DNA of 64,000 nt, from NCBI RefSeq assembly GCF_900636545.1, contig NZ_LR134290.1:3658001-3722000 (forward strand), in the 5' to 3' direction. Under the pieces are notes generated by a model. That model did not search any database, was not told the origin of the DNA, and saw only the letters and a program-made list of their open reading frames with translations. The DNA comes from Pseudomonas mendocina (GTDB lineage: Bacteria > Pseudomonadota > Gammaproteobacteria > Pseudomonadales > Pseudomonadaceae). Positions 8,793-17,018 of this stretch are shown in pieces; position 1 is the stretch's first letter, and each line of letters opens with the position of its first letter. The position numbers and the translations under genes are program-made.

Positions 8793-9101
8793 TCAGCTAC
8801 CGGAGCCGGAGCCCGAACCGGAACCATTACCACCACCACCTGTGCCGGTACCGTTACCCGAGCCCGCACCATCACCGCCAGGGTTACCATCGGTGTTCGG
8901 CCCCTGAACAGGCGGGATACCTTCACCATCATCCGCCGGGTTCATCGGGTCGTTGTCACCGGGCGTGGTCGGTGTGGTCGGCGTAGTCGGCCCAGTTGTA
9001 TCCGGGGTACCGGTTTCACCGGCAGCGAAGGCTGGCAGTGCCATGGCGCCCAGAATCCCGCTCAACAGCAGTGCAGATAACTTCTTGTTCATGTTGTTCA
9101 T
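8793..9101 (-). CDS. Exported low-complexity Thr/Pro/Gly/Ser-rich small protein
   Basis: 102 residues. A signal peptide (KKLSALLLSGILGAMALPAFA) is followed only by simple sequence: a TTPTTPTTP block, an acidic Asn/Asp/Gly block, then GGGG and (GS)n to the end. Start at 9101 is preceded by GAGG; an internal ATG at 9092 is possible. No family recognised. The composition suggests a flexible surface or periplasmic linker-like protein. The codon pattern is still GC-rich like its neighbours. Confidence 0.7.
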   Translation of the reverse strand: MNNMNKKLSALLLSGILGAMALPAFAAGETGTPDTTGPTTPTTPTTPGDNDPMNPADDGEGIPPVQGPNTDGNPGGDGAGSGNGTGTGGGGNGSGSGSGSGS

Positions 9102-9187
9102 GAGTAACCTCGACTTTTCTGTGAGTGACACAGTTAGTGAGTTGCTCACCGCGCCGGAGGTTCGACAAGAATTTATTGCAGCGTGCA

Positions 9188-9718
9188 TCAGGCGCTGCGG
9201 ATCAGGCTCAGGTGGTTGTACAGATGCAGCACGTGCGCCTCGGCGTACTCGGCATGATCAAGCGCACCGTAGGCAAAGTGCGGCTGTAGGTCGCCCTCGT
9301 GAGTGGCAAAGCGTTCGAACGCCGCCTGCAGGCGCTGCAACGCCAGCGCCTGACTCGCCGGCTCGGTCAATTCGGCTGCGCCGGGAATGGCTTCGTCCAG
9401 TGGATGACGCATGGCGCCGCGCGAACTGAACACGGCGAACGCAGCTGGTCCTACCGTATGACGAAACCAGGCGGGCTTCAGCTCGGGATAGCCATCGATG
9501 GAATAGTCGATGCTCTGCGCACAATGATTGAACACTTCGCTCGGACTCCAGCCGCGGACGCTTTGCAGCGCCCTGCCGTGTAGATCCGCCAATACCTGGC
9601 GCGCGCCCTCCAGACTGACAGCCGCTGGCCGCGGACCGGTTGGCAGTGCCCAATAGCCGGCGCCAAGCACGGCGACTCCGCTTACTGCCGCGCCTTTGAG
9701 CAGGGTACGTCTACGCAT
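9188..9718 (-). CDS. Tat-exported DUF1569 (DinB-fold) protein
   Basis: 176 residues. Twin-arginine start MRRRTLLKGAAVSGVAVLG, then a DUF1569-like helical domain with WSPSEVFNHCAQSIDYSIDGYP near residues 50-70 and a terminal HVLHLYNHL His-rich helix near 160-170. DinB-like folds often bind a metal through three His. The start at 9718 overlaps the stop of the upstream hydrolase by 8 bp, so translation is probably coupled. Function unknown. Confidence 0.7.
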   Translation of the reverse strand: MRRRTLLKGAAVSGVAVLGAGYWALPTGPRPAAVSLEGARQVLADLHGRALQSVRGWSPSEVFNHCAQSIDYSIDGYPELKPAWFRHTVGPAAFAVFSSRGAMRHPLDEAIPGAAELTEPASQALALQRLQAAFERFATHEGDLQPHFAYGALDHAEYAEAHVLHLYNHLSLIRSA

Positions 9719-10604
9719 GCGAGCTCCTTGCGTCGCGAAACTGCAAATAATGCTCGAGCACCGCAACCGGGGCTTCGAGTTGTGGATAGTGGCCGATACC
9801 GTCGAGCAGCACCGTGTCGGCGTCAGCGATCAGCTCACGGTAACGCGCCACCATATGTGCTCCTGAAATTGGATCGAATGCGCCATCGATCACCCGCATC
9901 GGCAGCGTCGTCGCCTGCATCGCTGCCACCCAGCGCTGCCGCTGCTGGCGCCGCTCGGGCATGTAGCGAATCAGGCGGTGCATCACCGCCGGGCCATTGT
10001 TATAGGCCACCAGTTGCCACAGGGCATCCAGTTCGGCCTCACTGGCCTGGGTGCGCGGACCGAAGATGCGCGCGAAACTCTGCGCCAGCTTGCGCCGTGA
10101 GAACAATCGCCCGATCAACGGCCCGAGCGGCCCGAGCAGCAGTTTCTGCACGCGTACCGGATGATGGGTTTCCGGGAACAGGCCACCATTGAGGAACACG
10201 CAACTGGCCAGTTGCAGTTGCCCGTCCTGATGACGTGCGATCAGCTCCTGCGCCACGCTGTCGCCATAGTCATGGGCCAGCACGTGCACGGGGCGCTGTT
10301 CACCGATGTGGGCCAGTAGCACCTGCTGCAGATCGGCCTGCTCCAGCAAGCTGTAAGCATGGCCGCGCGGCTTGGCCGAGTAACCGAAACCCAGCATGTC
10401 GCAGGCGATCAACCGATAACGTGCAGCCAGCGGCGCCCACAGACGGTGCCAGTCCCAACTGGCGCTGGGAAAGCCATGTATCAGCAACAGCGGCTCGGCC
10501 GCAGCGTCACCGGCAACCCAGTACCGAATCGAGTGGCCGCGAAAGTCCAGCACCTGCCCCTGCGCGCGCCATTCATCCAGGGCGATGCCTGGCAGGTCAC
10601 TCAC
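9711..10604 (-). CDS. Alpha/beta hydrolase with Asp nucleophile (epoxide hydrolase/dehalogenase-like)
   Basis: 297 residues. HGFPSASWDW supplies the HG oxyanion motif near residue 43. The nucleophile elbow reads LAHDYGDSVAQ (about 108-118), with Asp in place of Ser, as in epoxide hydrolases and haloalkane dehalogenases; His near 280 (GIGHYPQLEAP) is the base. It overlaps genes on both sides (8 bp and 4 bp), forming a three-gene operon with a class II aldolase-like gene first and the Tat protein last. Substrate unknown. Confidence 0.82.
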   Translation of the reverse strand: MSDLPGIALDEWRAQGQVLDFRGHSIRYWVAGDAAAEPLLLIHGFPSASWDWHRLWAPLAARYRLIACDMLGFGYSAKPRGHAYSLLEQADLQQVLLAHIGEQRPVHVLAHDYGDSVAQELIARHQDGQLQLASCVFLNGGLFPETHHPVRVQKLLLGPLGPLIGRLFSRRKLAQSFARIFGPRTQASEAELDALWQLVAYNNGPAVMHRLIRYMPERRQQRQRWVAAMQATTLPMRVIDGAFDPISGAHMVARYRELIADADTVLLDGIGHYPQLEAPVAVLEHYLQFRDARSSHA

Positions 10605-11377
10605 TGGTCGTAACCCGGCATCTGCTGGTCGAGCTTACGCAGCAACGCCGGCCAGGGCAGCGAGCCCCCCATGCCCTGCGGCGTTTTCATCACACCGGCG
10701 ATCATCGCCCGCGCCCCATCGAGAATCTGCTGCGGAATATGGATCAGCTCGGCGCCGCCGCTCTGCGCCATGACCTGGATCTCGCAGGCACGCTGCAGGA
10801 TGAACATGCCGAGAAAGGCATCTTCGATACCACCGAAAGCCGTGAGCAGGCCATGGTTGGGCAGGATCATGAAGTTCTTGTCGCCCAGGTCCGCCTGCAG
10901 CCGCGCCTTCTCGTCATGGTTCAGCGCCACCCCTTCATAGCCGTGGTAGGCCAGGCTGGCGAGGACGAACAACGACTGCTGCGACAGCGGCAGCAGACCC
11001 TGCTTCTGCGCCGACACGGCGATGCCCGCCGGCGTGTGAATGTGCAGCACGCAGCCTACGTCGTGACGTACCTCGTGCACGGCGCTGTGAATGGTGTAAC
11101 CGGCAGGATTGATGTCGAACGGGCTGTCCATCAGCTTGTTGCCGGCCAGGTCGACCTTGACCAGGCTGGACGCTGTGATCTCGTGGAACATCAGGCCATA
11201 GGGGTTGATGAGGAAATCCTCGGTCCCCGGCACCTTGGCGGAAATGTGGGTGAAGATCAGGTCATCCCAACCGTACAGCGCGATCAGTCGGTAGCAGGCC
11301 GCAAGATCGACGCGCGTACGCCATTCGGCTTCGGAGACCTGATTTTTCACGGCAGGGAGTTTCAGCGGAGCATTCAC
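10601..11377 (-). CDS. Class II aldolase/adducin family protein
   Basis: 258 residues. Zinc-ligand motifs HIHTPAG (about 148-154) and NHGLLTAFG (about 210) and the FTHISAKVPG segment near 45-54 identify the class II aldolase/adducin fold. Members cleave or epimerise sugar phosphates or decarboxylate; many Pseudomonas ones are uncharacterised. First gene of a minus-strand operon that overlaps the hydrolase gene by 4 bp. Confidence 0.85.
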   Translation of the reverse strand: MNAPLKLPAVKNQVSEAEWRTRVDLAACYRLIALYGWDDLIFTHISAKVPGTEDFLINPYGLMFHEITASSLVKVDLAGNKLMDSPFDINPAGYTIHSAVHEVRHDVGCVLHIHTPAGIAVSAQKQGLLPLSQQSLFVLASLAYHGYEGVALNHDEKARLQADLGDKNFMILPNHGLLTAFGGIEDAFLGMFILQRACEIQVMAQSGGAELIHIPQQILDGARAMIAGVMKTPQGMGGSLPWPALLRKLDQQMPGYDQ

Positions 11378-11524
11378 GGCGACACCTCGATGTTCTTGTT
11401 GGTCGGTGGTGTCGGCAGTCTAGCCGTGGCGCCAGAGCATGGTAGTTGCCCTGGCAGCCATATTCATGGCTTTGCAGGTCAGAAAGCCTGGCGGGCCGGG
11501 GCGATAGCAGGATATTCGCCTTCG

Positions 11525-11662
11525 TTATAGGAGCAGGAGCAACAGCGGCGCGGCGAGGAAATTCAGCAACCCCAGCCCGGCGACGGTAGCCTCCTCGTTG
11601 CCCGCCTCCAGCGCCATGGCCACACCGGCACCGTGAGCCACGACGCCAAGCAGTACGACAGC
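11525..11662 (-). pseudogene. C-terminal remnant of LrgB/CidB-like membrane protein
   Basis: Reading the minus strand toward the TAA at 11527-11525 gives AVVLLGVVAHGAGVAMALE, then a Gly-Asn-Glu-Glu run and AGLGLLNFLAAPLLLL. The HGxGxAxALE ... EE ... AGL pattern resembles the C-terminal end of LrgB/CidB proteins. No start or upstream part of such a gene exists; the frame runs into the chemoreceptor remnant. Treated as a dead tail. Confidence 0.45.
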
Positions 11663-11669
11663 GCCATAT

Positions 11670-11926
11670 TCAGCCGCAAGCCGCTGGTCTGAGCTTGCGT
11701 GCAAGTGCCTGCTGCAACGGCTGCCGTCGCGAGCAGTCTGTACGGAAACGTCCCACCAACTGTTTTAGCGCACGTTGTTCTGCGGCATAGCTCTCGACCT
11801 CGGCAACCTGAACCAGTATCTGCGACACGGCTTCGTTGATAGACTCGATGAACTGGTTGAACCATCTGGCCAGCTACCCAGCTTCATCCGCGCTGAGGCG
11901 CGCCAGACGGCGAGTCAGGTCGCACC
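11670..11926 (-). pseudogene. Decayed methyl-accepting chemotaxis protein remnant
   Basis: Minus-strand reading gives a HAMP segment (CDLTRRLARLSADEAG, an in-frame TAG, then [12 protein letters not shown]), followed after about 30 codons by LKQLVGRFRTD, the usual last strand of Pseudomonas chemoreceptors, and a stop at 11670-11672. The long signalling hairpin that should separate HAMP from the tail is missing. The same LARWFNQF string occurs in the intact receptor at 26033-27973. So this is an internally deleted, stop-containing remnant. Confidence 0.65.
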
Positions 11927-12101
11927 CCCTCTGAGCTCAGCTCCGCTGACCTGATCCAGAACGCCTGATCTGGGTCAATTAGCGCCCGGAACCATTGCAA
12001 ACCGGCCAGACGCGTCCTTCAGGAGCGCCGATTTCATCGATGCCTTAGCACTTGCCAAGCGGCCCTGTGCTAATGCTTGAATAGACGGAATTACGAAGCA
12101 C

Positions 12102-12575
12102 TCAGTTGGGCAGAAGCGACGTCAATCTGTCAGCGAAAAGAGCAACCGCCAGCCCCATCAACATCACGATTGTGCCCCCTACCTTGATGAGCGATACCGG
12201 CCGTTCAACCGCCCCCATTAGGCCGAAGTGATCGATCACCAGCGACGAGCTTATCTGCCCGGCGATAGCCAGCCCAAGCAAGGCTGATAGACCTATCTTG
12301 GGGGCAAGCATGACGTAGCTGAGCAGCGCGCAGCTGCCCAGCACACCGCCCAGCAGGCTCCACAGGGGCTGGGAAGGTATGGCAACCAGCGAGGTCACGA
12401 TACCGCCCCGGATCATCGAGTAGATGCCGAGGCATACCGCCCCGGCCGTGAAAGAGAACAGTGCCGCGGCTACGGAATCGCCCCCTACACCTTTGGCCAG
12501 TTGGCCATTCAAGGTGGTCTGCAGGGTGATCCCCAGCCCAGCGACTACGGCCAGCGGGTAATAGAGTGCGTTCAT
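12102..12575 (-). CDS. DMT-family YdcZ (DUF606) transporter
   Basis: 157 residues with about five hydrophobic helices and the DUF606 features GLGITLQTTLNGQLAKGVG near 13-31 and LGLAIAGQISSSLVIDHFGLMG near 98-119. Family members are small-molecule exporters/importers of unproven substrate. It starts 12 bp after the amidohydrolase stop, so both are one operon, and it may move the substrate or product of that enzyme. Confidence 0.87.
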   Translation of the reverse strand: MNALYYPLAVVAGLGITLQTTLNGQLAKGVGGDSVAAALFSFTAGAVCLGIYSMIRGGIVTSLVAIPSQPLWSLLGGVLGSCALLSYVMLAPKIGLSALLGLAIAGQISSSLVIDHFGLMGAVERPVSLIKVGGTIVMLMGLAVALFADRLTSLLPN

Positions 12576-12587
12576 CTCGCGCGCTCC

Positions 12588-13994
12588 TTATTGGGCCGAC
12601 ACAAGCGGCGCAAACGTCTCGGCAAACAGGTCAGGCTGGTATCCGGCAGCGCGGAACAGATGCTCACGGGACTCGTCGATTGCCGCGCGGAGCTGCTCAT
12701 TGTCGAGGCCCAGCAGCTTGCCGTCACGCTTGACGATGCGTCCGCCGATCATGACCGTGTCGACATTGCTGCGCTCCGCCGCATGTACCACGGTGCCGAA
12801 TGCGTTACCTGGCGGGTACAGGTTGACGTCCAGCGTATTAATCAGGATGAGGTCGGCTTGTTTGCCAGGCACCAGGCTGCCGATCTTGTCCTGCAGCCCG
12901 GCACAGATGGCACCGTCGACGGTGGCCGCTTTGAGCAGGCCATGAGCAGGCCGAGTTAGCAGATGAGGTTCGGCGCCGCAGCAGTGCTGCACATGCTGCT
13001 TATGCATGCCCATGACGCGCTGCAGGTAGAACGCCGTGCGCATCTCCATGAACATGTCTCCGCTGTAGGAGGTTTCGTTATCGACACTCAGCCCTGGGTT
13101 GATGCCGTGACGATGCGCCGCCTGCATGGCGAACATTCCATCCTCGATTCCGTAGTGAGCATCAGAACGTGGGCAGACGTTGACCCGGACGCCGGCCTCG
13201 CGAAGGATTTGCCAGCCGGAGTCCGGCAGCGAGGTGCAATGATTGAAGATGTTATCGGGGCCCAGCAGTCCTTGCTGATGCAGCCCTTCTAGCTCGGCTG
13301 CCATCGCGCCGCCGAAGAACTCGGTGATGATCGGCAGGCCCAGTCGGCGAGCTTCAGCCCACAGTTCTGGCTCCAACTGCGCCATGACCGCCAGCGAGAC
13401 CAGCTTGTTGTGCTCGTTCTTGAAGTACTTTTCCTGCAAGCGCTCCAGGTTGCCGGGCCAGTGGGCTTTGTCCCATTCACCCGCAACCGGCGCACCGGAA
13501 GCGTGCACGGAGCGGATACCTGCATCGAGCAGCGCTTCGATCGCAGCGTCGGAGTGCGCGCCAGTGCGACTGTTATGCGAGTTATCGACCAGGGTCGTGA
13601 TGCCGGAGTCGATGCAGCCTAATGCACTAAGCAGGTTGCCAACATACATGTCAGCCGGGCGATAGTACTTGGCGAACGAGAAGTGCGTTGCGTTGCAGTA
13701 GTCTTCCAGCGTCGCGGCATTGGGGTTGATGCGCCGTAATTGCCCCTCCCAGGAGTGGCGGTGGGTATCGACCATGCCTGGCATGGCGATCATGCCCGCG
13801 GCATCGATCACGGCAGCGTCACCTGCCTCGATGTTTTCGCCTACGGCCTTGATCATGCTGCCTTCGATCAGGATGTCGCCGCGCACCAGATTGCCGATAT
13901 CGGCATCCATGCTCAGAATCGTGGCGCCGCGGATAAGTACTCGTGCTGCGGCTGCGGCCGGAGCCTGCACGATGTTGCGGTTGTAATCGGTCAC
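12588..13994 (-). CDS. Amidohydrolase family protein (TRZ/ATZ deaminase/hydrolase-like)
   Basis: 468 residues. Metal site HxH at His78/His80 (MVDTHRH), later His in FNHCTSLPDSGW (about 250) and SDAHYGIEDG (about 275), and Asp in GLSVDNETSYSGD (about 298); the beta-sandwich returns at PGKQADLILINTLDV. This places it with cyclic amidine/guanine deaminase or triazine hydrolase-like enzymes. Substrate not determinable. The divergent LysR gene 142 bp away probably controls it. Confidence 0.87.
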   Translation of the reverse strand: MTDYNRNIVQAPAAAAARVLIRGATILSMDADIGNLVRGDILIEGSMIKAVGENIEAGDAAVIDAAGMIAMPGMVDTHRHSWEGQLRRINPNAATLEDYCNATHFSFAKYYRPADMYVGNLLSALGCIDSGITTLVDNSHNSRTGAHSDAAIEALLDAGIRSVHASGAPVAGEWDKAHWPGNLERLQEKYFKNEHNKLVSLAVMAQLEPELWAEARRLGLPIITEFFGGAMAAELEGLHQQGLLGPDNIFNHCTSLPDSGWQILREAGVRVNVCPRSDAHYGIEDGMFAMQAAHRHGINPGLSVDNETSYSGDMFMEMRTAFYLQRVMGMHKQHVQHCCGAEPHLLTRPAHGLLKAATVDGAICAGLQDKIGSLVPGKQADLILINTLDVNLYPPGNAFGTVVHAAERSNVDTVMIGGRIVKRDGKLLGLDNEQLRAAIDESREHLFRAAGYQPDLFAETFAPLVSAQ

Positions 13995-14073
13995 TTTCAG
14001 TGCCTCCGTCAGAGTTCGTTGAAGGCAATGTACGGAAAGCGATACCGCGTAAAAACATGACTAAACTGTTTTT

Positions 14074-14089
14074 GTTATTCAGGAATAAC
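14074..14089. promoter_or_regulatory. Candidate LysR operator
   Basis: GTTATTC-AG-GAATAAC is a perfect 16-bp palindrome in the divergent LysR/amidohydrolase intergenic region, 48 bp before the LysR start. LysR proteins commonly bind AT-rich dyads placed this way. Confidence 0.55.
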
Positions 14090-14136
14090 GAATAATAATA
14101 CTCTCTCAATGATCACGATGAGGCCAACGAACAGTC

Positions 14137-15045
14137 ATGGATCGTATTCAGGCGATGCAGGTTTTCGTCCGTGTGGCTGAGGTGGGAAGCTTTATCAAGG
14201 CGGCGCAGACACTCGCTTTGCCGGCCTCGACGGTCACCAGCAGCATCAAGAATCTCGAGAAGTACCTGCAAGTGCGCCTGCTCAACAGAACGACGCGACG
14301 AGTAAGCCTGACGCACGAGGGAGCATGCTATCTGGCGCAATGCCGGGAGATATTGACGCTGATCGAGCACACGGAATCCAGCCTCACGGATTCCGTAAAA
14401 CGACCGCAGGGGCGTTTGCGGGTGGATATGCCGGGCGGCATCGCCCACTTTATCGTCATGCCGAACCTTCAAGACTTCTACAGGCGCTATCCGGAAATCT
14501 ATCTGATGATAGGGGTCAACGATCGCCAGGTTGATCTCGTCCAGGAAGGTGTGGATTGCGTCATTCGCACAGGCGAGCTGAATGACTCAACGCTCATTGC
14601 ACGCCCCCTCGGCCACTTTCGTTGGGTGACCTGTGCGTCTACTGCTTATCTCAGAGAAAACGGCACCCCACAGGTGCCAGAAGATTTGTCCCACCATCGG
14701 GCCATCCATTATTTTTCGGGTCGCACAAGACGAGTCGGCGATATGCACTTCGCTCGCGGTTCTGAAAAGCTTTCAGTACCAGTAAAGGGAACGGCGGCCG
14801 TCAACGAGACAGGGCTCTACATAAAGATGTGCCTTGAAGGTTTTGGCTTGGCGCAACTCGCTGAGAGGATCGTCTCCGAACACCTGCAAGACGGCCGGCT
14901 GGTCGAGGTGCTGGCCGACTGGCAGCCGCCCTCGGTACCCGTCAATTTGCTGTACCCACATCAGCGTTTTCTATCGCCTGCTGTCCGCGTATTTGCTGAC
15001 TGGGTAAGCATGCTTATCCGAGACGATCACTCGATCAGTCAATAG
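14137..15045 (+). CDS. LysR-family transcriptional regulator
   Basis: 302 residues. N-terminal HTH (MDRIQAMQVFVRVAEVGSF ... ASTVTSSIKNLEKYLQVRLLNRTTRRVSLT, residues 1-60) and a type-2 periplasmic-binding-like effector domain. The lower internal GC and more mixed codons than flanking genes hint at separate origin. Placed divergently from the amidohydrolase/YdcZ operon, which it likely regulates. Followed by a clear terminator. Confidence 0.9.
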   Translation: MDRIQAMQVFVRVAEVGSFIKAAQTLALPASTVTSSIKNLEKYLQVRLLNRTTRRVSLTHEGACYLAQCREILTLIEHTESSLTDSVKRPQGRLRVDMPGGIAHFIVMPNLQDFYRRYPEIYLMIGVNDRQVDLVQEGVDCVIRTGELNDSTLIARPLGHFRWVTCASTAYLRENGTPQVPEDLSHHRAIHYFSGRTRRVGDMHFARGSEKLSVPVKGTAAVNETGLYIKMCLEGFGLAQLAERIVSEHLQDGRLVEVLADWQPPSVPVNLLYPHQRFLSPAVRVFADWVSMLIRDDHSISQ

Positions 15046-15056
15046 CTGGTACAGCA

Positions 15057-15085
15057 CCATCTTCCTCTGGCGTGGAGGAAGATGG
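15057..15085 (+). terminator. Rho-independent terminator-like hairpin
   Basis: 11-base perfect stem CCATCTTCCTC / GAGGAAGATGG with a 7-base loop, followed by TTTCG, twelve bases after the LysR stop. 15086-15324 beyond it contains no recognisable gene. Confidence 0.75.
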
Positions 15086-15324
15086 TTTCGCCTAAGACAA
15101 GGGCGCTCACCGAGCACCTGTTCGAGCATACGCGTGATCAGAGGTGGGTAGGACGATGCGATGCATGGCTTGTGATGAGTAACTGATGTACACCTTATGG
15201 CCGGCAGCCTTTCGCTTACGTCCACTTATGGGGACTGCGGTGAACTCTGCATCGCTTGAAGATTGGCGGCCCTAAGTGCAGGGCAAGCCGGCTGTCGATC
15301 AACTGGCGAGCCCACCGATGCATG

Positions 15325-15774
15325 TCAGGCCTGCAGTGCCTTGGCGAAGGTCTGCAGCCAGGGTTCGGCATCCGTCTCCGGTGTTACGGTTTCACTGGAG
15401 TCCAGACGCAACATCTCGACCACCTCGCGCAACCCCAGCTCGACGTAGAGTTCGCGGATCAGTTCGCCAGCACCGCAGAAGGTGTCGTAACTGGAATCGC
15501 CCAGGGCTAGCACCGCCGCTGGCTTGCCGCTCCAGGCCGGCAGGCGATCGCGGAGTTCGCTGTACAGCGGCAGCAGATTGTCCGGCACTTCGCCCATGCC
15601 GGTGGTAGAGGTCACGGTGAGGAAAGCGTCCGGCGCGAAGGCCAGCAGCTCATCGAGACTCATGTTCGCTTTGTACCAGGCCTCCAGCCCGGCGGCCTTG
15701 AGCTGACGCTCGGCGTGGCGTGCGACTTCTTCGGCCGTACCGTAGACCGAACCCGAGACAATGGCGACTTTCAT
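15325..15774 (-). CDS. Flavodoxin (MioC-like)
   Basis: 149 residues. FMN phosphate loop SGSVYGTAEE at 7-16, the TSTTGMGEVPDNL loop near 55-67 and the LGDSSYDTFCGAG loop near 88-100. Length and the short form fit the MioC/YqcA type of electron carrier. Start at 15774 chosen because the conserved beta-strand MKVAIVSG begins there; upstream codons are not flavodoxin-like. Divergent from the LOV photoreceptor gene, with 102 bp between starts. Confidence 0.88.
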   Translation of the reverse strand: MKVAIVSGSVYGTAEEVARHAERQLKAAGLEAWYKANMSLDELLAFAPDAFLTVTSTTGMGEVPDNLLPLYSELRDRLPAWSGKPAAVLALGDSSYDTFCGAGELIRELYVELGLREVVEMLRLDSSETVTPETDAEPWLQTFAKALQA

Positions 15775-15876
15775 GACAACTCCAGAAACAGGAAAAACGC
15801 CGCGCATTATGCCGCAAGTGGACAGCCCGACCCGATGTTTTAGAATGCAGCGCACACCCATCGCGGAACCTGTCCC

Positions 15877-16323
15877 ATGATCAATGCCAAGCTGCTGCAA
15901 CTGGTAGTCGACGCCTCCAACGATGGAATCGTGGTGGCCGAGCAGGAGGGCGAAGACAACATCCTGATCTACGCCAATGCGGCATTCGAACGTCTGACCG
16001 GCTATCCCTGTGACGATATCCTCTACCAGGACTGCCGCTTTCTGCAGGCCGGAGATCGCGCGCAGATCGGCCTACAGGCCATTCGTGACGCAGTCAAGGC
16101 GGGCAAGCCCTGCCGCCAGATCATTCGCAACTACCGCAAGGATGGCAGCGCCTTCTGGAACGAGCTATCGATCACGCCGGTGCTCAATGAGAGCGACCAG
16201 TTGACCTACTACATCGGCATTCAGAAAGACGTCACCGAACAGGTCGAAGCCAAGCAGCGCGTGCGCGAACTGGAGGTCGAAGTGGCGGAGTTGAAGGCCG
16301 AACTGGCGCGCCTGAAAAGCTGA
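15877..16323 (+). CDS. Short LOV blue-light photoreceptor (PpSB-LOV type)
   Basis: 148 residues: one PAS/LOV core plus a C-terminal coiled-coil helix (about 120-148, VRELEVEVAELKAEL) and no output domain. The photoactive Cys is Cys53 in YQDCRFLQ, and FMN-contact residues are in NYRKDGSAFWNELSITPV. The start MINAKLLQ and the Cys53 numbering match the short LOV proteins of P. putida (PpSB1/PpSB2-LOV). In P. putida these proteins are required for light induction through LitR-type regulators, and are encoded next to them, as here. The residue after FLQ is Ala rather than the commoner Gly. Confidence 0.93.
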   Translation: MINAKLLQLVVDASNDGIVVAEQEGEDNILIYANAAFERLTGYPCDDILYQDCRFLQAGDRAQIGLQAIRDAVKAGKPCRQIIRNYRKDGSAFWNELSITPVLNESDQLTYYIGIQKDVTEQVEAKQRVRELEVEVAELKAELARLKS

Positions 16324-16389
16324 CGAACGGATAAAACTATCGTCTAGCGCCGCAGTCAGAAAGGTTTGCCCCCTTGCAGTATTCACTCC

Positions 16390-16998
16390 ATGCAAAGCGA
16401 TCCGCTGCTGACCCAGGACGAGCTGGACTTCATCCAGCAGATTCTCTCCAAGCCTCCGCACACGCGGCGCCCTAGCACTGCGCAGCAGTTGGCGCTGGGT
16501 GAAAGACTCAGTGAGCTGTTGACCCGATTGGGTGATGAAGAGCACTTGAGTCTGGACACCCATAGCGACAATCAGCACCTCAGCTTTCCATTGCGCCTGA
16601 TCCAGGACGAGCAAAGCCATTCTCGCCTGGAGCTGGGTGCACCGCTGATCTTCGAGCAAGGTGTGAACGAGCGGCCATGGCGCCTGGCTCTGCCCACGGC
16701 ACTGGCGCTATTGGACAGCAGCGAGCGGCCCAGCGGCCTGCAGGCGCTGGAACTGTCCAACAGCGGGATGCTGGTGGAATATCGCAAGGCTGGCACGCCG
16801 GCCAAGGATCAGTTGCTGCAGTTGCTGCTACCTCGTGAGCAGCGCGTTCAACTGCGCGCCCGACTGGTCAGGAGGGTCAGCAAAACGCGCTATGCCTATA
16901 GCCTGCAGACGCTGCATGAAGAAGATGAACAGACGTTGCGCCAATACCTGTTCGATCAGCACAGCGAGCAACAACTGCAAACCGCAACCGTCGACTGA
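16390..16998 (+). CDS. PilZ-like domain protein
   Basis: 202 residues. The second half (GLQALELSNSGMLVEYRKAG ... VQLRARLVRRVSKTRYAYSLQTLHEEDEQTLRQYLFDQHS) has the shape of a PilZ beta-barrel with the closing helix seen in type III PilZ proteins, but the RxxxR and DxSxxG c-di-GMP motifs are only partly present (LSNSGM). The ATG at 16390 is preferred over a TTG at 16366. It lies between the LOV gene and the convergent LitR gene. Binding of c-di-GMP is uncertain. Confidence 0.6.
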   Translation: MQSDPLLTQDELDFIQQILSKPPHTRRPSTAQQLALGERLSELLTRLGDEEHLSLDTHSDNQHLSFPLRLIQDEQSHSRLELGAPLIFEQGVNERPWRLALPTALALLDSSERPSGLQALELSNSGMLVEYRKAGTPAKDQLLQLLLPREQRVQLRARLVRRVSKTRYAYSLQTLHEEDEQTLRQYLFDQHSEQQLQTATVD

Positions 16999-17018
16999 AA
17001 CCGATCTTGCAGGCTGTC

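Larger units (their letters stand above)
11378..12101. other. Gene-poor stretch
   Basis: Apart from the two remnants at 11525-11926 no frame with coding character was found. 11927-12101 shows nothing recognisable. Confidence 0.6.

Noticed and set aside
11563..11865. 100-codon minus-strand frame as a real gene
   Set aside because: It is out of frame with both recognisable remnants and has no ribosome site or family likeness.
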